From Firmicutes bacterium UBA3553 (GTDB taxonomy: Bacteria; Bacillota; Clostridia; Tissierellales; Sedimentibacteraceae), in the NCBI GenBank assembly GCA_002381185.1, contig DFOA01000033.1, positions 88,585 to 152,584 on the forward strand: a DNA stretch of 64,000 nucleotides, given 5' to 3'. The notes under the pieces were generated by a model. The model did not search any database. It worked only from the letters and a program-made list of their open reading frames with translations, and was not told where the DNA came from. The translations under genes were made by a program, and so were the position numbers. Shown piece by piece: positions 35,238 through 43,423 of the stretch (within the stretch, counting starts at the first letter, position 1; every line of letters starts with the position of its first letter).

Positions 35238-36005
35238 ATGAAAGACATTATCCTGGAAAAACTCAAAAATGCAAGTGGGAAGGTTGGATTTTATTATAAA
35301 AATCTTGTAACAAACGAAGAGATTGCATTTAATGAAAATGAGCCATTCTTAGCCGCCAGTGTTATAAAGCTTCCTATATTGGCTGCGATATTTCGTGATG
35401 CAGCCATTGGAAGTACGGATTTATCAGAATTGATTAAGGTTAAACATACGGATAAAGTTCCAAGCTGCGGTGCTCTTAACTTATTTACTAATGAACCACA
35501 TGTTGACATAAGGACGCTTTGCAGGCTGATGATAACTATAAGCGATAATACAGCTACAAATGTTTTAATAAGTTACTTTACAATAGAAGCTTTAAGCAAG
35601 AAGTTTAATGAAATGGGTTTAGTGAAAACAAAACTTAACAGATTATTATTTGACAGTGAAGCCGCAAATCAGGGTAAACAAAATGTATTTGCTCCGAAAG
35701 AAATAGGTGCCTTATTAGAGCAAGTATATAACAGAACATTTGTAAATAAAAACATATCAAAGGAAATGGAAGATATACTGTTAGAACAACAGGTTAATCA
35801 TAAAATTCCCGGCAGATTGCCAGATGCTAAGATAGCACATAAAACAGGCGAGGATGATGGAATTACCCATGATGCGGCTATTGTTTATGCTGATGAACCA
35901 TTTATAATAGTATTTGCTTCTAACGATACAGATGTTCCGGAATTTGAACAGCTGATCAGAGATGTTTCGTTTGATTGCTATAAGAAAAATTCCAGTCATA
36001 AGTAA
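35238..36005 (+). CDS. Cytosolic SxxK serine hydrolase, class A beta-lactamase fold
   Basis: 255 residues, no signal peptide. Intact catalytic motifs: S41-V-I-K44 (SxxK), S102-D-N104 (SDN) and K202-T-G204 (KTG). The omega-loop region is FDSEAANQGKQN rather than ExxLN. Related to annotated 'class A beta-lactamase-related serine hydrolases'. Because it stays in the cytoplasm and is co-transcribed with a permease and a D-aminoacylase, a peptidase or amidase role in nutrient breakdown (D-peptides, or possibly lactams) is more likely than antibiotic defence. The intact partner of the dead copy at 31441-32235. Terminator at 36074-36106. Confidence 0.85.
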   Translation: MKDIILEKLKNASGKVGFYYKNLVTNEEIAFNENEPFLAASVIKLPILAAIFRDAAIGSTDLSELIKVKHTDKVPSCGALNLFTNEPHVDIRTLCRLMITISDNTATNVLISYFTIEALSKKFNEMGLVKTKLNRLLFDSEAANQGKQNVFAPKEIGALLEQVYNRTFVNKNISKEMEDILLEQQVNHKIPGRLPDAKIAHKTGEDDGITHDAAIVYADEPFIIVFASNDTDVPEFEQLIRDVSFDCYKKNSSHK

Positions 36006-36010
36006 AAAAT

Positions 36011-36030
36011 GGCGCTGTTGCACTAAGAAT
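36011..36030. other. Short motif resembling an insertion-sequence end
   Basis: GGCGCTGTTGCACTAAG stands 5 bases after the hydrolase stop codon. GGxxCTGTTGCA is reminiscent of terminal repeats of IS6/IS1182-type elements as I remember them. No transposase or matching inverted copy is present nearby, so this could be a solo relic or coincidence. The rest of 36107-36371 holds an AAGTAC/GTACTT dyad (near 36285-36305) and no gene. Confidence 0.2.
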
Positions 36031-36073
36031 GAAAATTCCTCTGTCATGCAGACAATTAAAAACAAAAAACTTT

Positions 36074-36106
36074 TTATGCCAATCGTAGTTGATACGGTTG
36101 GCATAA
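36074..36106. terminator. Terminator closing the sigma-54 operon
   Basis: TTATGCCAATCGTA/TACGGTTGGCATAA (14 bp with one G-T pair) around GTTGA, flanked by A-rich sequence on the left and TTTATTATA on the right; could act in both directions. Confidence 0.78.
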
Positions 36107-36371
36107 TTTATTATACGATATGTTTAAATGAGAAATTATCATTAATTGCTCATATTTCAAGATATGTCAGAAAAATGTCATAATCCTGTCATTGACATCT
36201 ACTTCCAAATTATTTCAATTTATTCAAGAATATCATATAATTGCTTATTGGACTTTAAAAAAGTGGGTTTCTAAAAGGGTTAAAAGTACAATAAAAGGGG
36301 GGAGTACTTATAAAATATTTGATTAAGCAAAAACAATTAACTGAAAAATGAAAAGATTTAGAGGAGAAACT

Positions 36372-36596
36372 ATGACGAAAATAAAAAGCATAAATACAAA
36401 ATTGGTTATTGTATCTTTGTTGCAGGTTTTATGCATAGGTCTTGGCATAATTACGTATTTGAAGTTTTATTTATCTAAGAACATTGACAATAATTATTTT
36501 ATATACATTATCAAAGATGATGAAAAATTAGCCAATGTATTGAATTTACAGAACATATCAAGCAGGAGCATGAATAATGGCATGGAATATTCTTAA
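36372..36596 (+). CDS. Small single-pass membrane protein coupled to the EAL gene
   Basis: 74 residues from the ATG at 36372, preceded by GAGGAG (8 bases). One membrane segment (about residues 11-33, LVIVSLLQVLCIGLGIITYL), a short hydrophilic tail, and no family that I recognise. Its end overlaps the start of the EAL-domain gene by 20 bases in another frame, so translation is coupled. It may be the membrane or input part of a receptor split from its EAL output, or the remnant of a longer sensor. Confidence 0.6.
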   Translation: MTKIKSINTKLVIVSLLQVLCIGLGIITYLKFYLSKNIDNNYFIYIIKDDEKLANVLNLQNISSRSMNNGMEYS

Positions 36597-37377
36597 AGAA
36601 AGTGATGTTTTAAAGAAGGCTGTGGACAATAATGAGTTCATTCTCAACTATCAGCCGATTGTAGATGCCGTTACATATGAGACCTTGTGGATTGAGGCAT
36701 TAATGAGATGGCGCAGCAGTATAATCGGAACTGTATCTCCTGAAAAATTTATTCCGGCATTAGAGGAAAAAAATCTCATGCTTACGGTAGGGGAGTGGGT
36801 TCTTAAAAATGCATGCATCCAGCTGAAGAAATGGCATAATCGCGGGTATACAAGCAGCGGCATATCTGTAAATGTTTCTCCTGTACAGCTACGGCAGCAT
36901 AATTTTGCAGAAGCAGTGCAAAATGTCCTGGGAGAAACAGGGTTAAAACCCGAATGCCTTTCGCTTGAAATAACGGAGAGCATTAAATTAGAGGAAGCTC
37001 CTTATATTATAAAGATGTTAAGAGATCTGAAGAAGACAGGAGTAAGGATTTCAATCGATGATTTCGGGACAGGATACAATTGCCTGAAATACTTGCAGGA
37101 ATTGGAGTTTACCAGCTTGAAAATAGACAGGGCATTTGTTGCAAACCTGAAAAATGATAGGGGAAGAATGTTGATTGACAGCATAATTTCACTTGGACAC
37201 AGAATGGGGGTAAAAGTTATAGCAGAAGGTACCGAAACTGTCGAACAGTGTGAACAGCTTAAGGAAATGGGATGTGATATGCTTCAGGGATATTATTTTT
37301 GTAAACCCGTATCTGCTGAAAAGTTATATTTTTTCTTTGAGAACAGCTGCATAAATGAAAGAAATGGTTCAGAATAA
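36577..37377 (+). CDS. EAL-domain cyclic-di-GMP phosphodiesterase
   Basis: 266 residues, a stand-alone EAL domain with no visible sensor or membrane segment. Catalytic motifs are kept: EALMRW (EAL), NVSPVQL (Asn metal ligand), LEITES, DDFGTGYNCL (Asp-Asp pair, loop 6), KIDRAFV (Lys and Asp), EGTETVEQ and QGYYFCKP. It should be active in opening cyclic-di-GMP. RBS AGGAG is 8 bases before the ATG and lies inside the upstream small gene. Confidence 0.9.
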   Translation: MAWNILKESDVLKKAVDNNEFILNYQPIVDAVTYETLWIEALMRWRSSIIGTVSPEKFIPALEEKNLMLTVGEWVLKNACIQLKKWHNRGYTSSGISVNVSPVQLRQHNFAEAVQNVLGETGLKPECLSLEITESIKLEEAPYIIKMLRDLKKTGVRISIDDFGTGYNCLKYLQELEFTSLKIDRAFVANLKNDRGRMLIDSIISLGHRMGVKVIAEGTETVEQCEQLKEMGCDMLQGYYFCKPVSAEKLYFFFENSCINERNGSE

Positions 37378-37498
37378 TACAATATCTTAAATAATATAGA
37401 TAAAATGGACTTGTGGTGATATTATATTAGTCAAGCAACAGATATTATGTTAACATAAGTTCATCAATTTTTGCATTAAAAGAGGAAAATAAGTAGAC

Positions 37499-39133
37499 AT
37501 GAACAATATGACATTTGGTGAATGCCTCAAATGTATGCTTTCAGCTTTAGATGTAAGCATGAATCGCCTAGCTAAATCTATAAATGTAGACAATTCGCTT
37601 GTTAACAGATGGGTTCATGGGGAAAGGATTCCTCCTTATGGTTCGTCTTATATTGAAAACATTGCAGGGTATCTGTCTAAAAATGTTCACAATGCGTACC
37701 AAATTAAAAATCTTAATGAACTTTTCATTAGACAAGGCTTGTACCCAAGCAATACAAGCAATATAGAAGATAGAATAAAAAGGGTTTTGTCAGAAGCTCA
37801 AGGGTATTCATATGAATGTAAAAAAAGGATTTTGAAGGATAAAAGAATAAAAATCAAGGGAAAAACAGCAGAAGAAAAAAATTACAAAGCAAAGTTTGAA
37901 GGTTCAATTAAAACCAACACTGAGCCACATATTTTTCAAATGAAAACGACAGATGATATATTTGCATTATCAAGCAATGATAAAGTAATCTTAGGTTCAG
38001 ACAATATAAATATGCTTGTGCTTGACTTGCTTGATGAAGCGGTACGAGCCGATTGGCATAAAAATAAAATAATTTATATGACTTACAATAGCAATGTGGT
38101 AAGAACTGATGATGAAATTGCTAATATAAGAAATCGTTTTATAAGGGCAATAAAAAATGGATGGAAAATTATTATTCTGATAAAGCTGGACAATGATTTA
38201 TGCAGGATATTAAACTTTATTAAGTTTGCTATGCCGCTGATTATATCAGGAGGTTTGATAACATATTATTATAACAGATACGGTTTATTTGATGTAGAAA
38301 GGGAAGCATTTGTAATTCCGGAAATCGGTGCAGTGTCCAGTTTTGTATACAACAATTGCAATTCAGAACTAAATACTGCATTTTATCTGAAGAGCGGAAG
38401 CGCTGTCAATGTATTCAAAGAATATTTTGAAGCTATGCTTAAGAATGATGCTCATCCGTTAATAAGAAATTTTGCGATGAATGAATATGCGGAGTATTGC
38501 CGTATTTTAACTGAAGCTGATGAAGCGGTAGGCAGCCGGATGTCGTATAAATCTAATTTAAATACATTAATGCTGCCTGAACAAATATATATAAAACTGC
38601 TGAAAAAGTACAAGCTTTCTGATGATGTGATAGGCTTCGCATTTAAAAATTACAAAAAACAGTGCCATTCTTTTAAAAGGAACATAAGACATTACGAGTA
38701 CAACGAAATATATCTTATGGATTCAATTAACAGCTTAATAGAGGGACAAGAGTTTTATTTGTATTACTATTCGGGAATTCAACAGATAAAATTGGATATT
38801 GAAGATATTATCGAATTATTGAAAAATATCATACATAATCTTGAAACATACAAGCATTATAACATTTCATTTATAAATGAAAGGGCTGAGAGCCTGACAG
38901 CAATAAAAAATTTTTCTTTTGTGCTAAAAGAGAGAAAAGCATTATTTTATGAGAATTACAGGTTGAAAGACAATTATCCCGAAGTAAGCGTTTTTGTAGA
39001 TGAGCCACTTTTTGTAAAGGCTTTTGAAGAATACTTCAGAAGAACTTGGGACGAAAATATTGCACCGGTACATAAAGAAAAATTAGAAGTCATAAAACTT
39101 CTTCAAAGACATATGGATGCTCTCGAATACTAA
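37499..39133 (+). CDS. HTH-containing protein of unknown function (544 residues)
   Basis: I do not recognise the family. The first 60 residues form an XRE-like helix-turn-helix (MNRLAKSINVDNSLVNRWVHGER, quoted as LAKSINVD and VNRWVHGER). The remaining 480 residues are soluble, mixed alpha/beta, rich in Lys, Asn, Tyr and Ile, with no catalytic motif that I can see; around 185-260 there is an alternating strand/helix stretch (IIYMTYNSNVV, KIIILIKLD, PLIISGGLITYYYNRYGL). It could be a regulator that binds a small ligand or a stress-type NTPase-less sensor. The start has an AGAGGAAAA about 13 bases upstream; ATG 37508 is a close alternative. Confidence 0.6.
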   Translation: MNNMTFGECLKCMLSALDVSMNRLAKSINVDNSLVNRWVHGERIPPYGSSYIENIAGYLSKNVHNAYQIKNLNELFIRQGLYPSNTSNIEDRIKRVLSEAQGYSYECKKRILKDKRIKIKGKTAEEKNYKAKFEGSIKTNTEPHIFQMKTTDDIFALSSNDKVILGSDNINMLVLDLLDEAVRADWHKNKIIYMTYNSNVVRTDDEIANIRNRFIRAIKNGWKIIILIKLDNDLCRILNFIKFAMPLIISGGLITYYYNRYGLFDVEREAFVIPEIGAVSSFVYNNCNSELNTAFYLKSGSAVNVFKEYFEAMLKNDAHPLIRNFAMNEYAEYCRILTEADEAVGSRMSYKSNLNTLMLPEQIYIKLLKKYKLSDDVIGFAFKNYKKQCHSFKRNIRHYEYNEIYLMDSINSLIEGQEFYLYYYSGIQQIKLDIEDIIELLKNIIHNLETYKHYNISFINERAESLTAIKNFSFVLKERKALFYENYRLKDNYPEVSVFVDEPLFVKAFEEYFRRTWDENIAPVHKEKLEVIKLLQRHMDALEY

Positions 39134-39219
39134 GAAATAAAATGTTTTCCTGGAAATATAAAACGTAATATGTTATAATAATATACAATATAATTAAAAT
39201 CTAAACTCAGAGGTGCAAT

Positions 39220-39321
39220 ATGTTTGCTTACAAATTGTGGTTAAAGGTTAGGAGATTTTGTATAGTCGCATTAATAGGCATTATAGCATTTTCGTATATT
39301 TCACAATATTTTTTTAAATGA
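39220..39321 (+). CDS. Small membrane peptide, 33 residues
   Basis: ATG at 39220 preceded by AGAGGTG (5 bases) and TATAAT-like sequence at 39174-39179. The peptide has a basic start (KLWLKVRRF) and one hydrophobic helix (CIVALIGIIAFSYIS) ending in FFK. It is a plausible real microprotein, perhaps a membrane regulator, or a leader peptide for the RNA structure that follows at 39351-39423. Translation is not proven. Confidence 0.45.
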   Translation: MFAYKLWLKVRRFCIVALIGIIAFSYISQYFFK

Positions 39322-39350
39322 AGTGATATCACATTTGAAATACACTTAGC

Positions 39351-39423
39351 TTCTGGGTTAGGGAGCGTGGTCCGTAAAATTCGGACAATCAGAAACCCCA
39401 TAATGAATTTATGGGGTTATTTT
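39351..39423 (+). terminator. Structured RNA ending in a terminator, with possible antiterminator pairing
   Basis: The terminator is AACCCCATAA/TTATGGGGTT (39394-39403 and 39409-39418, perfect) followed by ATTTT. Before it lies a two-tier stem: TTCTG (39351-39355) with CAGAA (39390-39394), enclosing GTCCG (39370-39374) with CGGAC (39382-39386). GGGTT at 39355-39359 is complementary to AACCC at 39394-39398, so an alternative fold would break the terminator. The arrangement is that of an attenuator or small riboswitch. I do not recognise the class; the next gene has its own promoter downstream. Confidence 0.55.
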
Positions 39424-39436
39424 GATAAAAAATTAA

Positions 39437-39465
39437 TTTACATAAATTGCAAACTTGTGTATAAT
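39437..39465 (+). promoter_or_regulatory. Sigma-A promoter of the molybdenum operon
   Basis: TTTACA (39437-39442), 17 bases, TATAAT (39460-39465). Start near 39472, with a leader of about 110 bases to the ATG at 39581 containing a CGTTA/TAACG dyad. Confidence 0.65.
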
Positions 39466-39580
39466 AGTTATGAAAGTCGTTATTTTAGAAAAAATGTAAC
39501 GATGAAATATAAAAAGGGATGTCATAGAAATTTTACATGGATAAAATTCATCTATAAAATTACAGCATCAGGAGGACGAA

Positions 39581-40615
39581 ATGAAACAAATTAAGACTGT
39601 CGATGCAGCAGGCCATATACTTTGCCATGATATTACTCAAATCATCAAAGGTGTTACAAAAGACGTAGTATTTAAAAAGGGACATGTTGTAAGGGAAGAG
39701 GATATACCGGTGCTTCTTTCTGTTGGCAAAGAAAATCTTTATGTCTGGGAAAACCAGGAAGGCATGCTTCACGAAAATGAAGCCGCAGAAATACTGTATG
39801 GAATCTGCAAAAATAATCATATGAAACCCTCGCCGGTTAAAGAAGGAAAAATAGAAGTAATCGCCGATGCGGACGGTTTGTTCAAATTGGATACAGAAAG
39901 ACTTTATCAGATAAACAGCCTTGGAGAAATGATGATAGCAACAAGGCACGGTAACACAGCGGTCAAAAAGGGAGATAAATTAGCCGGAACAAGAATAATC
40001 CCATTGATCATAGAAGAACATAAAATGAAAAAGGCTCAAGAAATAGGAGCAGGCAAACCGCTGATGGAAATTTTGCCTTTCAAGCATAAAAAAATTGGCA
40101 TAGTTACAACAGGAAGCGAAGTTTTCCACGGAAGAATTAAGGACACATTCGGACCCGTTGTGATGGAAAAATTCGGTGAATTCGACACGGAAATTTTAGG
40201 ACAGACAATTGTGGACGATGACAAAAAAGAAATATCCGCAGCAATCCTATCATTTATTGAAAAAGGTGCAGATGTTGTAGTCTGTACAGGAGGCATGAGT
40301 GTTGACCCTGACGACTGTACACCGGGAGCAATCAAGGACACGGGAGCGGATATAATTACATATGGAGCACCTGTACTTCCGGGAGCTATGCTTTTAGTAT
40401 CCTATTATAATTACGGCGGAAAGAAAATTCCTGTTATAGGTCTTCCGGGATGTGTCATGTATGCAAAACGAACTATTTTTGACTTAGTTTTGCCAAGAAT
40501 CATGGCAGATGACAAAATTACCAAATCAGATATTGATAAACTTGGACAGGGCGGATTATGCCTTAATTGTAATGTCTGTACATATCCTAACTGCGGATTT
40601 GGCAAAGGCAACTGA
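39581..40615 (+). CDS. Molybdopterin-binding protein (MoeA/CinA-like) with C-terminal Cys cluster
   Basis: 344 residues. An N-terminal domain of about 150 residues is followed by a MogA/MoeA-type molybdopterin-binding domain (about 165-310) with GIVTTGSEV, the VVCTGGMSVDPDDCTP loop and GLPGCVMY. The last 25 residues hold C-x2-C-x2-C-x4-C (CLNCNVCTYPNC), likely ligands for zinc or an Fe-S cluster. It lies before modABC and so probably acts in molybdenum cofactor synthesis or in sensing its state. RBS AGGAGG. Not a full MoeA: domains III/IV are not evident. Confidence 0.83.
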   Translation: MKQIKTVDAAGHILCHDITQIIKGVTKDVVFKKGHVVREEDIPVLLSVGKENLYVWENQEGMLHENEAAEILYGICKNNHMKPSPVKEGKIEVIADADGLFKLDTERLYQINSLGEMMIATRHGNTAVKKGDKLAGTRIIPLIIEEHKMKKAQEIGAGKPLMEILPFKHKKIGIVTTGSEVFHGRIKDTFGPVVMEKFGEFDTEILGQTIVDDDKKEISAAILSFIEKGADVVVCTGGMSVDPDDCTPGAIKDTGADIITYGAPVLPGAMLLVSYYNYGGKKIPVIGLPGCVMYAKRTIFDLVLPRIMADDKITKSDIDKLGQGGLCLNCNVCTYPNCGFGKGN

Positions 40616-40621
40616 TACCTT

Positions 40622-40666
40622 AATATTGTATTTAATTATCTGCTTTAGTTAATTAAATACAATATT
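40622..40666. repeat. Perfect 17-bp inverted repeat before modA
   Basis: AATATTGTATTTAATTA (40622-40638) and its exact inverse (40650-40666) around an 11-base loop. It is AT-only in the stem, right after the stop of the molybdopterin-binding gene; it could be a terminator/attenuator or a protein-binding dyad. No poly-T follows. Confidence 0.65.
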
Positions 40667-40684
40667 TATAACGCCAGCGTTATA
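40667..40684. promoter_or_regulatory. Candidate ModE-type operator upstream of modA
   Basis: TATAACGC-CA-GCGTTATA, 8-bp perfect arms. The E. coli ModE site contains CGTTATAT and ATATAACG half-sites, so the bases are similar though here the halves are oriented inward and nearly touching. A similar half (AGCGATAT) follows at 40697-40704. A ModE-like HTH gene sits at the end of the operon (43424-43768), making this the likely target. Confidence 0.5.
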
Positions 40685-40775
40685 TTTGAAAAAAGCTAGC
40701 GATATTTAATCAATATAAATTTCGTTGGTTATTTAAATAAAAAAATAATATAAGTTAAAAAGGAGCTCATGAAAA

Positions 40776-41618
40776 ATGAAAAAAATTATCAGTTTATTTT
40801 TAATTCTATGTATGGTATTCTCATTAGTAGGATGCAATGCAAATAACCCAAAAGTTGAAAACAATGATCAGGCAGAAAATGCAACGCCTGAAGAACCAGC
40901 AAAACCGGAGGAACCAGCACAGACTGAAGCAACATTACTTGTGGCTGCTGCGGCAAGCTTGAAAAATTGTATGGATGATGAATTAATACCGCTGTTTACA
41001 GAACAAAACCCTAACATCAAAGTTAATGCTACATATGACAGCTCGGGAAAACTTCAGACACAGATAGAAGAAGGAGCAGAAGTAGACGTATTTATGTCGG
41101 CAGCAATGAAGCAGATGAATGCTCTTAATGAAAAAGGATTAATCGCAGAAAACTCCATAGTTGAACTTTTGGAAAACAAAATCGTATTAATTGTACCAAA
41201 TGGCAGTGATAAGGGAATAAGCAAATTTGAAGAAATAATAAATGCTGATACAATTGCTGTAGGAGATCCGGAAAGTGTACCGGCAGGACAATATGCAAAG
41301 GAAGCACTTGAAAATCTTGGAATATGGGATCAAGTTTCCGCAAAAGCAAGCCTGGGTACAAATGTTACAGAAGTGCTGAACTGGGTCGCTGAAGGAAGTG
41401 CTGATGCAGGAGTAGTATATGCAACAGATGCAGCAAGCAATGACGGCGTTTCTGTTGTAGCTGAAGCACCGGAAGGAAGCGTATCAAAAGTAATATATCC
41501 TGTAGGAATAGTAAAAGCAACAGAAAAGACAGATGCAGCAAAGACATTTACAGAATTTTTGCAAAGTGATGAAGCACTGAAAATATTTGAAACATATGGA
41601 TTCACAGCAAATAAATAG
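40776..41618 (+). CDS. modA: Molybdate-binding lipoprotein
   Basis: 280 residues. Lipobox LVGC (Cys near 20), a Pro/Glu/Ala-rich spacer (about 28-48), then the ModA fold with VAAAASLKN (oxyanion-binding Ser), DSSGKLQTQI (second oxyanion Ser), ADVFMSA and VPAGQYAKEAL. Binds molybdate or tungstate for the ABC transporter. RBS AAGGAG. Confidence 0.93.
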   Translation: MKKIISLFLILCMVFSLVGCNANNPKVENNDQAENATPEEPAKPEEPAQTEATLLVAAAASLKNCMDDELIPLFTEQNPNIKVNATYDSSGKLQTQIEEGAEVDVFMSAAMKQMNALNEKGLIAENSIVELLENKIVLIVPNGSDKGISKFEEIINADTIAVGDPESVPAGQYAKEALENLGIWDQVSAKASLGTNVTEVLNWVAEGSADAGVVYATDAASNDGVSVVAEAPEGSVSKVIYPVGIVKATEKTDAAKTFTEFLQSDEALKIFETYGFTANK

Positions 41619-41626
41619 GAGATAAA

Positions 41627-42313
41627 ATGAAGCTCTCACCAATATTGATATCAATGAAAACAGCATCAGCAGCAATAATAATAACATTTTTTCTTGGAAT
41701 TTTTGCAGCAAGATGGGTTGTAAAAATAAAGTCCGAAAAAATAAAAATGTTATTAGACGGTATATTGACATTGCCCCTGGTATTGCCTCCAACTGTAATG
41801 GGTTTCTTTGTCTTGCTAATATTTGGTGTAAAAAGACCTTTAGGAAAGTTCCTGTTAGAGTTTTTCAGTGTAAAAATAGTGTTTTCTTGGACAGCCACTG
41901 TAATAGCGGCTGTTGTCATTTCATTTCCTCTTATGTATCGTTCGGCAAGAGGCGCATTTGAACAGGTCGACCAAAATTTAATAATTGCAGGCAGGACGCT
42001 TGGCATGTCAGAGAACAGAATATTTTGGAAAGTCACAATGCCCATTGCTTTGCCGGGGGTTGCATCAGGAGGGGTGCTGGCATATGCAAGAGGGCTTGGA
42101 GAATTCGGCGCCACAGCTATGATAGCAGGAAACATAGAAAATGTTACAAGAACTCTTCCGCTGGCGATTTATGCGGAGGTTGCGGCAGGAAACATGGATT
42201 CTGCAATGAATTATGTTGCAGTTGTTCTGGCTATATCATTTATTGTTATTGTGCTGATGAATTACTTCACATTCAGAGGAAGAAAATACTTGAACAGGGA
42301 TAAGGTCAAATGA
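41627..42313 (+). CDS. modB: Molybdate ABC transporter permease
   Basis: 228 residues, five to six membrane segments, with LPLVLPPTVMGF and the EAA-type loop AGRTLGMSENRIFWKVTMPIALPG (quoted as AGRTLGMSE and VTMPIALPG) near 125-150, followed by RGLGEFGATAMIAGN, the ModB signature. Starts 8 bases after modA and overlaps modC by 4 bases. Confidence 0.94.
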   Translation: MKLSPILISMKTASAAIIITFFLGIFAARWVVKIKSEKIKMLLDGILTLPLVLPPTVMGFFVLLIFGVKRPLGKFLLEFFSVKIVFSWTATVIAAVVISFPLMYRSARGAFEQVDQNLIIAGRTLGMSENRIFWKVTMPIALPGVASGGVLAYARGLGEFGATAMIAGNIENVTRTLPLAIYAEVAAGNMDSAMNYVAVVLAISFIVIVLMNYFTFRGRKYLNRDKVK

Positions 42314-43368
42314 GTTTAAAAGTTGATATAAGGAAAAAATTCAAAGGATTCAGCCTTGATGTTTCTTTTGAAACAGATAAGGAATACATAGGTCTATTGG
42401 GTGCTTCAGGAAGCGGGAAAAGCATGACTCTGAAATGCATTGCCGGTGTTGAGACGCCTGACAAAGGCAGTATTGTGTTAAATGGCAGAGTTCTGTTTGA
42501 TTCTGAGAAAAAAATAAATCTCAGGCCGCAGGAAAGAAACATTGGATTTTTATTTCAAAACTATGCGCTGTTTCCAAATATGACAGTGGAAGAAAACATC
42601 GGAGCAGGATTAAAACTACCTAAAAAAGAAAAAAAGATCATTGTTGATGATATGATAAAGACATTTCATCTTCAGGGACTTGAAAAAAAATACCCCGGTC
42701 AGATATCAGGAGGCCAGCAGCAAAGAGCAGCACTTGCAAGGTGCATTGCTTACAATCCGGATATGATTCTCCTTGATGAACCTTTTTCAGCACTGGACAC
42801 TCATTTAAAAGTCCAGGTTCAGGCGGAAATATTTGAGCTTCTAAAGCTGTATGACGGTGAAGTATTAATGGTCACTCACAGCATGGAGGAAGTTTACAAA
42901 TTCTGCAGGAAGCTGGTTATTATTGATGAGGGAAAATCCGTTTTATTCGGTGATACGAAAGAAATATTTACAGAACCAAAGCTTGTTTCTGCGGCAAGGC
43001 TCACCGGCTGCAAAAATATATCAGGCTTCAGTCTTATATCAAGTGATAGGATATATGCACAAGACTGGGGCTTTGAAATAAAAATGAATAAGTCCGTATC
43101 TGATGCCGGCTTTATCGGAATCAATTCACATTGTTTTGAAATTTTAGAAGATTTTAATTCAAACAATGAGGAAAATATCATAGATTGCAAAGTAGTCGAA
43201 ATAATTGAAATGATTCAAGGATACACAATTATATTTCAAAACAAAAATAGCAATATTTCATCATCAGATATGTACTTTGATGTGAAAAAAGAGATGTGGG
43301 ACAACAGAAGGAATAAAAATAATTTATTTTTAAAAATACCGGAAAGTTCCGTACTCTTATTAAAATAG
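42310..43368 (+). CDS. modC: Molybdate ABC transporter ATP-binding protein
   Basis: 352 residues. Walker A GASGSGKS, signature ISGGQQQRAALARC, Walker B MILLDEPFSALD, H-loop THS. The C-terminal 110 residues are longer than the ATPase and resemble a degenerate MOP/TOBE domain by position, but the sequence is divergent. Last gene of the mod operon; overlaps modB by ATGA. Confidence 0.92.
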   Translation: MSLKVDIRKKFKGFSLDVSFETDKEYIGLLGASGSGKSMTLKCIAGVETPDKGSIVLNGRVLFDSEKKINLRPQERNIGFLFQNYALFPNMTVEENIGAGLKLPKKEKKIIVDDMIKTFHLQGLEKKYPGQISGGQQQRAALARCIAYNPDMILLDEPFSALDTHLKVQVQAEIFELLKLYDGEVLMVTHSMEEVYKFCRKLVIIDEGKSVLFGDTKEIFTEPKLVSAARLTGCKNISGFSLISSDRIYAQDWGFEIKMNKSVSDAGFIGINSHCFEILEDFNSNNEENIIDCKVVEIIEMIQGYTIIFQNKNSNISSSDMYFDVKKEMWDNRRNKNNLFLKIPESSVLLLK

Positions 43369-43385
43369 CATTAATATCATTCCAA

Positions 43386-43407
43386 GCTGTGTCTTCCTTG
43401 ACGCAGC
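43386..43407. terminator. Possible terminator between convergent modC and the HTH gene
   Basis: GCTGTGTC/GACGCAGC with one G-T pair and loop TTCCTT; a second overlapping option is CCTTG/CAAGG. No T run, so the call is weak. Confidence 0.4.
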
Positions 43408-43423
43408 AAGGCTCTCCTTGATA

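Noticed and set aside
39322..39580. A molybdenum-cofactor (Moco) riboswitch before the molybdopterin-binding gene
   Set aside because: The folded element (39351-39423) ends in a terminator upstream of the promoter at 39437-39465, and its stems do not match the Moco motif as I remember it.
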